From Fusobacterium necrophorum subsp. necrophorum (GTDB lineage Bacteria; Fusobacteriota; Fusobacteriia; Fusobacteriales; Fusobacteriaceae): a stretch of 64,000 bases of DNA. The notes beneath the pieces are model-generated. The model saw only the letters and a list, made by a program, of their open reading frames with translations, was not told the origin of the DNA and searched no databases. The DNA is taken from positions 2,232,001 to 2,296,000 of the forward strand of contig NZ_CP034842.1 in assembly GCF_004006635.1 (NCBI RefSeq), given 5' to 3'. This document shows, piece after piece, positions 16,110-24,485 of the stretch. Position 1 is the first letter of the stretch. Each line of letters opens with the position of its first letter. Made by a program: the position numbers and the translations under genes.

Positions 16110-16460
16110 ATGGAAAATACATTTGAATTGGCAGAAAAAAAATTGGAAAGCGGAATCATTGTCATTGCAGTAACAGGAGAATTGGATGCTCTAGTGGCAC
16201 CAAAATTAAAAGAAGTGATGAATAAGCACATTGATACGGGAGATATCAGATTAATTTTGGATTGCCATAATTTAGTGCATATTAATAGTTTAGCAATGGG
16301 AATTTTACGAGGAAAATTACAGGCGGTAAAAGAAATTGGCGGAGATATTAAGATTATTCGTTTGAACAACCATATTCAAACTATTTTTGACATGATTGGT
16401 TTGGATGAGATTTTTGAAATTTACGCAACAGAAGAAGAGGCAGTGGAAAGTTTTAAATAA
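16110..16460 (+). CDS. STAS-domain anti-sigma factor antagonist (RsbV/SpoIIAA-like)
   Basis: 116 residues, a single STAS domain. The start (IVIAVTGELDALVAPKLKEVM) and the core DCHNLVHINSLAMGIL match RsbV/SpoIIAA. The serine in INSLAMG occupies the place of the phosphorylated serine in the usual DSSGLG-type loop, though the flanking residues are diverged. Its partner would be the RsbW-like kinase encoded just upstream. RNase Y begins 24 bases downstream on the same strand, so this switch may share a transcript with an RNA-decay enzyme. Confidence 0.88.
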   Translation: MENTFELAEKKLESGIIVIAVTGELDALVAPKLKEVMNKHIDTGDIRLILDCHNLVHINSLAMGILRGKLQAVKEIGGDIKIIRLNNHIQTIFDMIGLDEIFEIYATEEEAVESFK

Positions 16461-16484
16461 TACTATGAAAAGAAAGGAACGAAT

Positions 16485-18050
16485 ATGAATTTAATATTAG
16501 GAGTTGGCTTAGGTGTTTTTGGTTTGGCAATCGCCTTTGCTTTGATATATAAAAAAATGGTTATTGATAAACAAATTCAGATATTGAATAACCTGGAAGA
16601 TGAAGTGGCAAAATCAAAAATTAAGGCAAAGGAAATTTTAGAAAATGCGGAAAAAGAAGCAGTTTCTAAAGGAAAAGAAATTGAGTTAAAGGCAAAAGAA
16701 AGAGCATATTCTTTGAAAGAAGAAGCAGAAAAGGAAATACGAAATTCGAAGAATGAAATTTTACAAAAAGAAGCAAGATTAGCAAAAAAAGAAGAAACCT
16801 TAGATCATAAAATCGAAAAATTGGAAAATAAAAGTCAAGAGTTGGAAAGAACAACCGAAGAATTGGAACAAAAAAGAGAAGAAATTGAAACCGTAAAACG
16901 AGAACAGGAAGCGGAACTGGAAAGAATTACAGGATTGACAAAAACAGAGGCCAAAGAAATTTTAATTGCAAAATTAAAAGAAGAATTGACACATGAAAAT
17001 GCTTTGGCTATTCGTGAATTTGAAAATAAATTGGAAGATGAAAAAGATAGAATCAGCAGAAGAATTTTATCGACTGCAATTGGAAAAGCAGCAGCAGACT
17101 ATGTGGCGGATGCAACCGTTTCTGTGGTTAATCTGCCAAGTGATGAAATGAAAGGGAGAATTATCGGAAGAGAGGGACGGAATATTCGTTCCATTGAATC
17201 TCTGACAGGGGTTGATATTATTATTGACGATACTCCTGAAGCCGTTGTACTTTCGAGTTTTGACGGAGTGAAAAGAGAAATTGCGAGAATTACTATAGAA
17301 AAATTGATTACGGACGGAAGAATTCATCCGGGAAAAATTGAAGAAGTGGTAAACAAAGCAAAAAAAGAAGTGGAAAAAGAAATTACGGCAGCAGGAGAAG
17401 AAGCAATTTTGGAATTATCCATTCCGGGACTTCATCCGGATATTATTAAGACATTGGGAAGGTTAAAGTTTAGAACCAGTTATGGGCAAAACGTCTTGGT
17501 GCATTCCATTGAAGTGGCGAAGATAGCCGCAACCTTAGCGGCGGAAATTGGAGCTGATGTAGAGCTTGCAAAACGAGCCGGATTGCTTCATGATATCGGA
17601 AAAATACTGGAACATGATGTGGAATCCTCCCATGCGATTATTGGAGGAGAATATCTAAAGAAATTTGGAGAAAAGGCAACGGTAATCAATGCGGTTATGG
17701 CTCACCACAATGAAGTGGAGTTTGAAACAATAGAAGCGGTATTGGTACAAGCGGCAGATGCTGTTTCCGCTTCCAGACCGGGGGCAAGACGAGAAACCCT
17801 GACAGCCTATATCAAACGATTGGAACAATTGGAAGAAATTGCAAACTCTTTCCAAGGAGTGGAATCTTCTTTCGCAATTCAAGCAGGAAGAGAATTGAGA
17901 ATGATTATCAATCCTGATAAGGTAAATGATGATGAAGCAACGGTAATGTCGAGAGAAGTGGCAAAAAAGATAGAAGAAACAATGCAATATCCGGGACAAA
18001 TTAAAGTTACGATTGTGCGAGAAACTCGTGCCGTAGAATATGCTAAATAA
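16485..18050 (+). CDS. rny: Ribonuclease Y
   Basis: 521 residues, the standard length. An N-terminal transmembrane helix (about 3-22) is followed by a long coiled coil (about 30-190) rich in Glu/Lys. A KH domain follows with [17 protein letters not shown] (about 226), then an HD domain with [16 protein letters not shown] and LLHDIGK. The conserved C-terminal tail ends in [19 protein letters not shown]. RNase Y is the membrane-bound endonuclease that initiates mRNA decay in many bacteria lacking RNase E. A terminator follows the gene. Confidence 0.97.
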   Translation: MNLILGVGLGVFGLAIAFALIYKKMVIDKQIQILNNLEDEVAKSKIKAKEILENAEKEAVSKGKEIELKAKERAYSLKEEAEKEIRNSKNEILQKEARLAKKEETLDHKIEKLENKSQELERTTEELEQKREEIETVKREQEAELERITGLTKTEAKEILIAKLKEELTHENALAIREFENKLEDEKDRISRRILSTAIGKAAADYVADATVSVVNLPSDEMKGRIIGREGRNIRSIESLTGVDIIIDDTPEAVVLSSFDGVKREIARITIEKLITDGRIHPGKIEEVVNKAKKEVEKEITAAGEEAILELSIPGLHPDIIKTLGRLKFRTSYGQNVLVHSIEVAKIAATLAAEIGADVELAKRAGLLHDIGKILEHDVESSHAIIGGEYLKKFGEKATVINAVMAHHNEVEFETIEAVLVQAADAVSASRPGARRETLTAYIKRLEQLEEIANSFQGVESSFAIQAGRELRMIINPDKVNDDEATVMSREVAKKIEETMQYPGQIKVTIVRETRAVEYAK

Positions 18051-18063
18051 AAAGAGAAAGGAC

Positions 18064-18099
18064 TAAGAGGGACTGTATGTCAGAACCTCTTAATTTTTT
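18064..18099 (+). terminator. Intrinsic terminator after rny
   Basis: TAAGAGG (18064-18070) pairs with CCTCTTA (18086-18092), followed by ATTTTTT. Confidence 0.75.
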
Positions 18100-18118
18100 A
18101 GAAAAATTTTGAAAAGTA

Positions 18119-18127
18119 TGTTACAAT
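18119..18127 (+). promoter_or_regulatory. Extended -10 promoter of sdaA
   Basis: TGTTACAAT (TGn plus TACAAT) lies 32 bases before the start codon. No good -35 box is seen. Confidence 0.5.
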
Positions 18128-18159
18128 ATGGAGAGAGAATAAAAGCTTAAGGAGGCCAT

Positions 18160-19383
18160 ATGGATACACTAAAAGAATTGTTTAAAATAGGTTGCGGTCC
18201 CTCCAGTTCTCATACCATGGGACCGGAACGAGCTGCAAAAAAATTTTTGGCAAAAAATCCGGATGCGGCAAAGTATAGAGTAGAATTATATGGTAGTTTG
18301 GCAGCTACCGGAAAAGGACATTTAACGGATTGGATTATCGAAGAAACATTAAAACCGAAGGTAACGGAAATTTTATGGAAACCCGACTATATTCATCCCT
18401 ATCATACGAACGGAATGAAATTTTATGCTTTGGATCAGAAAGAAAGTATCTTGGATGAATGGCTGGTATTTTCCGTTGGCGGAGGAACCATTAAGGAAGA
18501 AAAAGATTTTGAAAAAACTTCGGAAGAAAAACAGGAAGTGTATTCTCTAAATAAATTGGATGACATTATGGAATGGTGTCGCAAAAATAAGAAAAAATTA
18601 TGGGAATATGTGGAATATTGTGAGGGAGAAGAAATTTGGGACTATCTATGGGAAATTCATAAAGCTATGGAAGAAGCAATTAACCGTGGTTTAACCAAAG
18701 AAGGATTTTTACCCGGAAATTTAAAATATCCGAGAAAAGCAAAAGAAACGTATTTGAAAGCAAAGACAAAGACCAGATTGCTTCGTTTTGTAGATAAGAT
18801 GTTTGCCTATTCTCTCGCGGTATCAGAAGAAAATGCGAGTGCAGGAAGAGTTGTTACCGCACCGACTTGTGGAGCCTCCGGAGTGATTCCCGGATTGCTT
18901 CGAGCTATGAGAGAAGAATATTCTTTGGATGAAGATACCATTTTGAGAGGCTTGGCAATTGCAGGACTCATTGGGAATTTAATCAAACAAAATGCAACTA
19001 TTTCGGGAGCAGAAGGGGGATGTCAGGCAGAGGTGGGAGCCGCTTGTTCTATGGCTTCGGCTATGGCTGTTTATTTCATGGGCGGTTCTATGGAAGAAAT
19101 TGAATATGCCGCAGAGATTGGAATGGAACATCACTTGGGAATGACTTGTGATCCGGTAGGAGGCTATGTACAAATTCCTTGTATTGAAAGAAATGCAATT
19201 GTAGCAACACGTTCTTTCAACACGGCAAATTATGTCATGGTAACGGGAGGAGATCACACCATTTCTTTCGATGAGGTCATTATTACGATGAAAGAAACAG
19301 GAAAAGATATGTGTTCCGCCTATAAAGAAACCTCCAACGGAGGATTGGCAAAATATTATAACAAAATATTGGCAGGAGAATAG
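18160..19383 (+). CDS. sdaA: L-serine ammonia-lyase, iron-sulfur dependent
   Basis: 407 residues with the beta domain (GCGPSSSHTMGPERAA) and the alpha domain fused in one chain. The alpha domain has TAPTCGASGVIPGLL, then GAEGGCQAEVGAACSMASA and GMTCDPVGG; these cysteines are the expected 4Fe-4S ligands. It converts L-serine to pyruvate and ammonia, an important energy route in amino-acid-fermenting fusobacteria. The 4Fe-4S enzyme is oxygen-labile, consistent with an anaerobe. It has its own extended -10 promoter after the rny terminator and is followed after only 4 bases by the DUF535 genes. Confidence 0.94.
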   Translation: MDTLKELFKIGCGPSSSHTMGPERAAKKFLAKNPDAAKYRVELYGSLAATGKGHLTDWIIEETLKPKVTEILWKPDYIHPYHTNGMKFYALDQKESILDEWLVFSVGGGTIKEEKDFEKTSEEKQEVYSLNKLDDIMEWCRKNKKKLWEYVEYCEGEEIWDYLWEIHKAMEEAINRGLTKEGFLPGNLKYPRKAKETYLKAKTKTRLLRFVDKMFAYSLAVSEENASAGRVVTAPTCGASGVIPGLLRAMREEYSLDEDTILRGLAIAGLIGNLIKQNATISGAEGGCQAEVGAACSMASAMAVYFMGGSMEEIEYAAEIGMEHHLGMTCDPVGGYVQIPCIERNAIVATRSFNTANYVMVTGGDHTISFDEVIITMKETGKDMCSAYKETSNGGLAKYYNKILAGE

Positions 19384-19387
19384 TTTT

Positions 19388-20293
19388 GTGAAAAAAGAAA
19401 TTTTATTTTATTGGAAAGTCATGCAGTATGGAAGAGCAAAGGGAAAAGTAAGTACCTTTGATCAAAAAATAAAGTATATCGCTCGAAATATTCTATATTA
19501 CACTTGGGCAAAAAAAATCTCAGACTTTCTGCAAAATCATCCTTATCTCTGCCAGGAAGTTTATAGATATCCTGTGCTGTGTTCTAAAATACACAGACCC
19601 TATATGACACATGAGTTTTCCATGCAAAAAAAAGTGAAGAGTATTATAGCTTCTTATCAATATCTGGACAGTTTTTTTCAAGAAGAAAGTTTATCCACAT
19701 TATATCGTAACGGGCAAATAAAAATTCTTGAAATCGAAGGGAAGGAGGGCATAAAACTGGATGCCTATCTGAAATTATACTCTCAATATGAGAAAGAGGG
19801 AGAGTTTAATCTGGTGCTCTATTGGGGAGAAATTTTATTGTCTACCTTAACCTTTTCTATTGTTGAAGGAAATCTGTTCATAGGAGGACTTCAAGGTTTG
19901 GGAAGAGAATATATGGATCCTGAAATTTTAAAACAGGTAACAAAAGGTTTTTATGGACTGTTCCCAAAAAGGCTTTTAATGGAGATTTTTTATGCCCTAT
20001 TTCCGGAAAAAAAGATAGCGGTTGGAAATACAAGTCATATCTATTTGGCAGCTCGTTATAAACATCAGGAAAAAAGAAAAATTCATGCGGACTATGATGA
20101 ATTCTGGCAGAGTTTGGGAGCAAAAGAGAGAAAAGAGGAAGCTCTGTGGTGTTTACCGGAACAACTTATTCGAAAGACCATGGAAGAAATTCCAAGTAAA
20201 AAGAGATCGCAGTATCGAAATCGATATGCTGTCTTGGATGAGATACAAGTTCTTATATCAGAGTTTTTAAAAAGCAATAAATCAGAAAATTGA
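19388..20293 (+). CDS. DUF535 / VirK-YbjX family protein, copy 1
   Basis: 301 residues, no signal peptide. It carries the family features: FNLVLYWGEILLSTLTFSIV, then GGLQGLGREY, HIYLAARY, ADYDEFWQSLG and the basic end IPSKKRSQYRNRY. VirK/YbjX proteins are linked to virulence and antimicrobial-peptide resistance in enterobacteria, but the biochemical activity is unknown. The start is GTG 19388, 4 bases after the sdaA stop. The next gene is a close paralogue, so this is a tandem duplication. The family is mostly known from proteobacteria, so transfer into this lineage is possible. Confidence 0.85.
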   Translation: MKKEILFYWKVMQYGRAKGKVSTFDQKIKYIARNILYYTWAKKISDFLQNHPYLCQEVYRYPVLCSKIHRPYMTHEFSMQKKVKSIIASYQYLDSFFQEESLSTLYRNGQIKILEIEGKEGIKLDAYLKLYSQYEKEGEFNLVLYWGEILLSTLTFSIVEGNLFIGGLQGLGREYMDPEILKQVTKGFYGLFPKRLLMEIFYALFPEKKIAVGNTSHIYLAARYKHQEKRKIHADYDEFWQSLGAKERKEEALWCLPEQLIRKTMEEIPSKKRSQYRNRYAVLDEIQVLISEFLKSNKSEN

Positions 20294-20314
20294 GCATAAG
20301 GTGAGGAGAACAAA

Positions 20315-21208
20315 TTGAGAAAAGAATTACAGTTTTATTATGAAGTGATGAGGAAGCGATATAGGAAGGGAACAAGTCATGCCTTACGTAAAAAAGTGAA
20401 ATACATCAGTAGAACTTTGTTTTATTATCCATATTCTATGGAATTGGCAAACTTCATTATGCAGCACTCATATTTATCCAAAACAATAGATCAGTATCCC
20501 ATGATAACGGAAAAATTACACAAACCATACATGAGATTTTCTTTCACGGCCAAGGAGAAATTGGAGGTTATTTTTTCTTCTTATGCTTATTTGGATCGTT
20601 ATTTTCGGGATGAAGTTTTACAAGAGCTTTATTCAAAAGGGAAAATAAAAGTTGTGGATATTCAAGGAAAAGAAGATTGTAAGCTGTCTGCTTATTTAAA
20701 GCTTTATCCTGACTTTGACAAAGAAGGAGAATTTAATTTATTGCTATATCAAGGTGATATTTTACTCTCCACTTTAACATTTGCTGTTTGGAAACATCAT
20801 ATGTTTATTGGCGGATTGCAAGGTTTAGGAAGAATTTATAAGGATCCGGAAATCTTAAAGAAAGTGACCAAAAATTTTTATGGGCTGTTTCCGAAACGAA
20901 TTTTAATGGAAGTGTTCTATCATTTATTTCCGGAGTCAAAGATTGCGGTTGGAAATGCCAATCATATTTATTTGGCACAGAGATACCGATATAAAAAAGA
21001 AAGAAAAGTAAAGGCGGATTATGATGAGTTTTGGGAATCTTTAGGAGGAATACAAAGAGAAGACGGCTTATGGGAATTGGCGGAAACAATAGCTCGGAAA
21101 CCTATCGAAGAGATTCCGAGTAAAAAACGTTCTCAATATCGAAGCCGTTATCAAATTTTAGATACGATTCGAGAATCAGTGGCTAATTTCCTGATAAACA
21201 CGAAATAG
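20315..21208 (+). CDS. DUF535 / VirK-YbjX family protein, copy 2
   Basis: 297 residues, closely similar to the preceding gene along its whole length: GGLQGLGRIYKDPEILKKV, then GLFPKRILMEVFYHLFPE, HIYLAQRY, ADYDEFWESLG and IPSKKRSQYRSRY. The start is TTG 20315 with GGTGAGGAG upstream. The two copies diverge most in the N-terminal third, suggesting different partners or an old duplication. The 3' end overlaps the convergent ThrE_2 gene by 33 bases, so no terminator fits between them. Confidence 0.85.
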   Translation: MRKELQFYYEVMRKRYRKGTSHALRKKVKYISRTLFYYPYSMELANFIMQHSYLSKTIDQYPMITEKLHKPYMRFSFTAKEKLEVIFSSYAYLDRYFRDEVLQELYSKGKIKVVDIQGKEDCKLSAYLKLYPDFDKEGEFNLLLYQGDILLSTLTFAVWKHHMFIGGLQGLGRIYKDPEILKKVTKNFYGLFPKRILMEVFYHLFPESKIAVGNANHIYLAQRYRYKKERKVKADYDEFWESLGGIQREDGLWELAETIARKPIEEIPSKKRSQYRSRYQILDTIRESVANFLINTK

Positions 21209-21616
21209 GGCAGAGGCGGAAAAAACGCCGATAGCCATAGAACCCGCAATAATTAAAGTGTCAACCCCTTTAGATAGAGCAAGAGGATAATTTTTGTATA
21301 AGATATGTAGCATTGTATAGTAAATACCGCCTCCGGGAGCAAGAGGAATCATTGCAGCAATGAGAATACTTGTAACCGGAGTTTTTTTTCTTCGAGCTAT
21401 CATTTCCGAATAGAGAGATAAAATAAAAGTTGCTGCAAAATAGTTGAAGCTCAAACTGTAGGAATGGCTGTGACAAAAAAGATAAACTGCCCAGCTGATT
21501 CCCCCGGCAATACAGGTATGGACCAGATTGTTTCCCTTTACCTTGAAAAGGATTCCAAACCCGAGAGTGGTCAAAATAGCTGCTATGATTTGTATGAAAG
21601 TAGAATATACAAACAT
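21176..21616 (-). CDS. Threonine/serine exporter subunit, ThrE_2 (DUF3815)
   Basis: 146 residues, four or five hydrophobic helices. The ends (VYSTFIQIIAAILTTLGFGILF and PLAPGGGIYYTMLHIL) match the ThrE_2 domain. In Corynebacterium ThrE the two domains form one protein; here they are split, with the ThrE_1 domain encoded 11 bases upstream. Together they should export threonine or serine from the cytoplasm. Serine dehydratase is encoded nearby on the other strand, so serine handling may be a local theme. The gene overlaps the convergent DUF535 copy 2 by 33 bases. Confidence 0.88.
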   Translation of the reverse strand: MFVYSTFIQIIAAILTTLGFGILFKVKGNNLVHTCIAGGISWAVYLFCHSHSYSLSFNYFAATFILSLYSEMIARRKKTPVTSILIAAMIPLAPGGGIYYTMLHILYKNYPLALSKGVDTLIIAGSMAIGVFSASALFRVYQEISH

Positions 21617-21627
21617 GAAAAACTCCT

Positions 21628-22389
21628 TTATGAAATATAGAAAAATTTTAGGGCAATTCCGGAACCGATGGCTAAAGTCATTCCAATGAGAGCCACTTCC
21701 AATAATCTGGATTGAGCAGTTACCAAGTCTCCGGAGAAAAGATCTCGAATGGAATTGATAAAAGCGACTCCGGGAACCATAATCATCAAAGAAGAGATGA
21801 TCGAAATATCCACATTATCAATCCAATGTAGAGAATAAAAGAAACAGGGAATGGAAGAGCAGACCATTCCTTGTAATAAGTTCACGAAGAGGGATTCCAA
21901 TTTTATTTTTTGACTTATCAAAGCCGTACAGGCAATAAAAAATCCTGTGATTCCGGAGACCAAAACTTCTCGATAGCTTCCTTGAAATAAAAATACAAAA
22001 AAGGCAGCTCCTATGATGTGAGCTAAAAAAATCTGAACGGAAGAATAGGTGACTTCCTCTTGAATATCCTGCAATTCTTCTTTCAAAGATTCGTAAGATT
22101 GGGAATGGATATTGTCCACCAATCTGGAAATTCGAGTAATTTTATTTAAATTAATGTTTCGGTCTTCAATTCTTTCCACCAGAGAAAAAATTTCTCCTTC
22201 CGTATTTTCAAGAGTGATGACAACACAGGTTAAAGAGGCGAAACATTGGCAAGAATAGCCATAGTATTCACAAATTTTTTTAGAAATTTGCTCAATTCGA
22301 TGAACCTCTGAACCGTTTTCCAATAGAAGTCTTGCCGTTTTACAAGCAAGAGACAGGATTTGATACTCCTTTCGAATTTCTTTAGTCAC
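21628..22389 (-). CDS. Threonine/serine exporter subunit, ThrE_1 (DUF1212)
   Basis: 253 residues. A cytoplasmic N-terminal part has ACKTARLLLENGSEVHRIEQ and VVITLENTEGEI, the DUF1212 signature. About five transmembrane helices follow, and SLMIMVPGVAFINSIRDLFSGD is the conserved exporter loop. It is the larger half of the split ThrE exporter. The start overlaps the end of the Cys-rich HTH gene by 8 bases, so the two are translationally coupled. Confidence 0.9.
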   Translation of the reverse strand: MTKEIRKEYQILSLACKTARLLLENGSEVHRIEQISKKICEYYGYSCQCFASLTCVVITLENTEGEIFSLVERIEDRNINLNKITRISRLVDNIHSQSYESLKEELQDIQEEVTYSSVQIFLAHIIGAAFFVFLFQGSYREVLVSGITGFFIACTALISQKIKLESLFVNLLQGMVCSSIPCFFYSLHWIDNVDISIISSLMIMVPGVAFINSIRDLFSGDLVTAQSRLLEVALIGMTLAIGSGIALKFFYIS

Positions 22390-22714
22390 TTCCGAATTCC
22401 TCCACTGCTTTTTCTGTTATAACACGAATATCTGAATAGTCTTCTTTTGCTTGAGCTCCACAGCCGCAGGAAGAGCTATGGGAACAAGAATGACAGGAAG
22501 AACATCCGCCATGAGAAGGGCAAGAATTACTTTCATTCAGTTGTTCTCTTGCCAGAAAAGTTTCATAGGCTTCCAAGTATCCGTTTTGTTCCAAAATGTT
22601 AAAGGAGTTTCGTAACTCCTCCAAAGAAATTCCCAAATTTTTACAAATGGCATTCTCACTGTAGGCTGCTGCACTCAACAGAAAACGTAAAATTTTTTTT
22701 TCTAACTCTGACAT
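22382..22714 (-). CDS. Winged-helix protein with Cys/His-rich tail, putative metal or redox regulator
   Basis: 110 residues. Residues 1-50 (EKKILRFLLSAAAYSENAI, LGISLEELRNSFNILEQNGYL) look like a winged helix-turn-helix of the MarR/FeoC size. Residues about 64-86 form a dense cluster: six Cys and three His within 23 residues (spacing C-x5-C-x2-C-x2-C-x5-C-x-C). Such a cluster could bind an iron-sulfur centre or zinc. I do not recognise the family. It is the first gene of the operon with the split ThrE exporter, overlapping it by 8 bases, so it may sense metal or redox state and regulate the exporter (inference). Confidence 0.75.
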   Translation of the reverse strand: MSELEKKILRFLLSAAAYSENAICKNLGISLEELRNSFNILEQNGYLEAYETFLAREQLNESNSCPSHGGCSSCHSCSHSSSCGCGAQAKEDYSDIRVITEKAVEEFGSD

Positions 22715-22749
22715 CCTTTGTCCTTTCTAAATTTCAAAAATATATTTTT

Positions 22750-22758
22750 ATTATAGCA
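22750..22758 (-). promoter_or_regulatory. Extended -10 promoter of the HTH/ThrE operon
   Basis: Minus-strand TGCTATAAT, 36 bases before the start codon. No clear -35 box. Confidence 0.55.
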
Positions 22759-22787
22759 CAAAGGCAGTAAGAAAAAAATAAAAATTA

Positions 22788-22796
22788 TGTTATAAT
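22788..22796 (+). promoter_or_regulatory. Extended -10 promoter of the dynamin-like gene
   Basis: TGTTATAAT, 34 bases before the start codon. No clear -35 box. Confidence 0.55.
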
Positions 22797-22829
22797 GAAT
22801 TCAGGGGAAGCAAAAAAGGAGAGAGAAAA

Positions 22830-24485
22830 ATGAAAGAGAAAGTATTTCAAAGGTATCAGGATTATCAAGGATATATGAAACAATTTGGAATAGAAGAAGA
22901 GGAGGAACTGCGACAAGAAAAAAGAGATATTGAAAACCGAAGATTCGTGGTCATGATCGTGGGAGAAGCGAAGAGCGGGAAATCCAGTTTCATCGATGCT
23001 TACTTAAAAACCGATGTTCTGCCGATTGATGTCAAACAATGTACCAATGCTTTGATTCATATTCGACATTCGGAGCGTATGTTTTTAGAAATCCATCGGG
23101 GAGAGCAAAGCTATCATCTGGAAGAGGAAGAAGAGATTCGGGATTTTTTAAACCGGGAAGCGAATTTTTCAAAATCGGGGAAACAGGGAGAGTTGGAATT
23201 ATTTTTGTTTTATCCTTTGGAGAAAGAATTTCAGGAGATTACATGGATTGATAGTCCGGGAGTGAATGCAGAAGGAGGTTTAGGAGCAATTTCGGAGGAA
23301 TATTTGCCCGGTGCAAATGCGATTATTTTTGTGAAGTCTCTGTATGGACAAGCCTTAGAATCCACCTCTTTTATAGATTTTTTTCGTGGAAAAACAAAGA
23401 GAAGACATAAAGAGAGCCGTTTTTTACTCTTGACGGGTTCGTCTCTTTTTTCGAAACAGGATAGAGAAAGTTTGGAAAAAGATGCAAAGGAAAAATATGG
23501 AGATTACATTTCTTCTGAGAAAATTATTGCTTTGGACAGCAAGTTAAAATTGTTTTGGAATGCTTGTCGAGAATTATCGGAGGAAGAAATAGAAGAAAAA
23601 ATTCGAGAAGAGGAATTTGACAGTGCAACGGTTTTATGGTATCAAGCGAAAGGAAAGAAAGATGTTTTTATGAGGAGCCTATTGGAGAAATCCAATTTTC
23701 CTTATTTAGAAGAAACATTAAAACTGTTTGCGAAGGACTATGAAAAAATTCTGTGCTTGCAATTTTTGGAAAATATTCAGGCAGCCTATCAAAAACAAAT
23801 TTTAATTTTTGAAGATCAAAGACAGACTTTGATGGAGCATAGAAAGGATCTTGTCGCTTTGCAGGCAAGTCTGGATGCAAAGCGAAAAGAAATTCAGGAC
23901 CTATCTCAAAAGATTGAAACGGGAGTACAGAAGTTATATGAGAAATTTGTACAGGATGATTTTTTAGAGGCTATATTGGAGAAACATTATCAAACTTGGA
24001 AAGAAGAACTTTCCTCTTTTCAAGGAAAAAGAAATTGGGAAGCGTTGGAATTGTGGTTTCAGGAAAAAATGAAGGAAAGCTCTAAATTATCTCTGGAAAT
24101 CAGTGAGAAAATGATTGAAGAATGTCAGGAGAAGCTTTTCAATGATGGAAGAAAAATATATTTGGAAATTTTCAAACCCAATCGAATGGATTATGAAGTG
24201 ATCAAAGCGGATAAAGTAAGAGGAGATTTTTTTCAAATTTCTGAAATGCTTAGCAGTTTGAAAGGACATTTAAAAGCAAATATGAAGAGAAACTTGGAGA
24301 ATTGTTTGTATAAATTTACAGGGAAAATGCATGCAAATTGTAATCGTTTGGAATATGCTTGTGAAGAGTTGATGAATCAACAATGGAATTCTGAAAATTT
24401 ACGGATTAAGATGGAAGAAATTTCCGAAAAAATTTCGATATTGGAAAAACAGAAGGAGGAAATTTTATGGGAGTTAAAGTTGTAA
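22830..24485 (+). CDS. Dynamin-family GTPase
   Basis: 551 residues. The G domain has G1 GEAKSGKSS (about 48-56), a G2 threonine in KQCTNALIHI, and G3 DSPGVNAEGG. A standard NKxD G4 motif is absent; LLLTGSSLFSK is in its place. The second half is helical with predicted coiled coils at about 315-365 and near the C-terminus, as in bacterial dynamin-like proteins that remodel membranes. No transmembrane helix is visible. The stop overlaps the next gene, an HD phosphohydrolase, by 19 bases, so the two are coupled and may work together. Confidence 0.85.
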   Translation: MKEKVFQRYQDYQGYMKQFGIEEEEELRQEKRDIENRRFVVMIVGEAKSGKSSFIDAYLKTDVLPIDVKQCTNALIHIRHSERMFLEIHRGEQSYHLEEEEEIRDFLNREANFSKSGKQGELELFLFYPLEKEFQEITWIDSPGVNAEGGLGAISEEYLPGANAIIFVKSLYGQALESTSFIDFFRGKTKRRHKESRFLLLTGSSLFSKQDRESLEKDAKEKYGDYISSEKIIALDSKLKLFWNACRELSEEEIEEKIREEEFDSATVLWYQAKGKKDVFMRSLLEKSNFPYLEETLKLFAKDYEKILCLQFLENIQAAYQKQILIFEDQRQTLMEHRKDLVALQASLDAKRKEIQDLSQKIETGVQKLYEKFVQDDFLEAILEKHYQTWKEELSSFQGKRNWEALELWFQEKMKESSKLSLEISEKMIEECQEKLFNDGRKIYLEIFKPNRMDYEVIKADKVRGDFFQISEMLSSLKGHLKANMKRNLENCLYKFTGKMHANCNRLEYACEELMNQQWNSENLRIKMEEISEKISILEKQKEEILWELKL

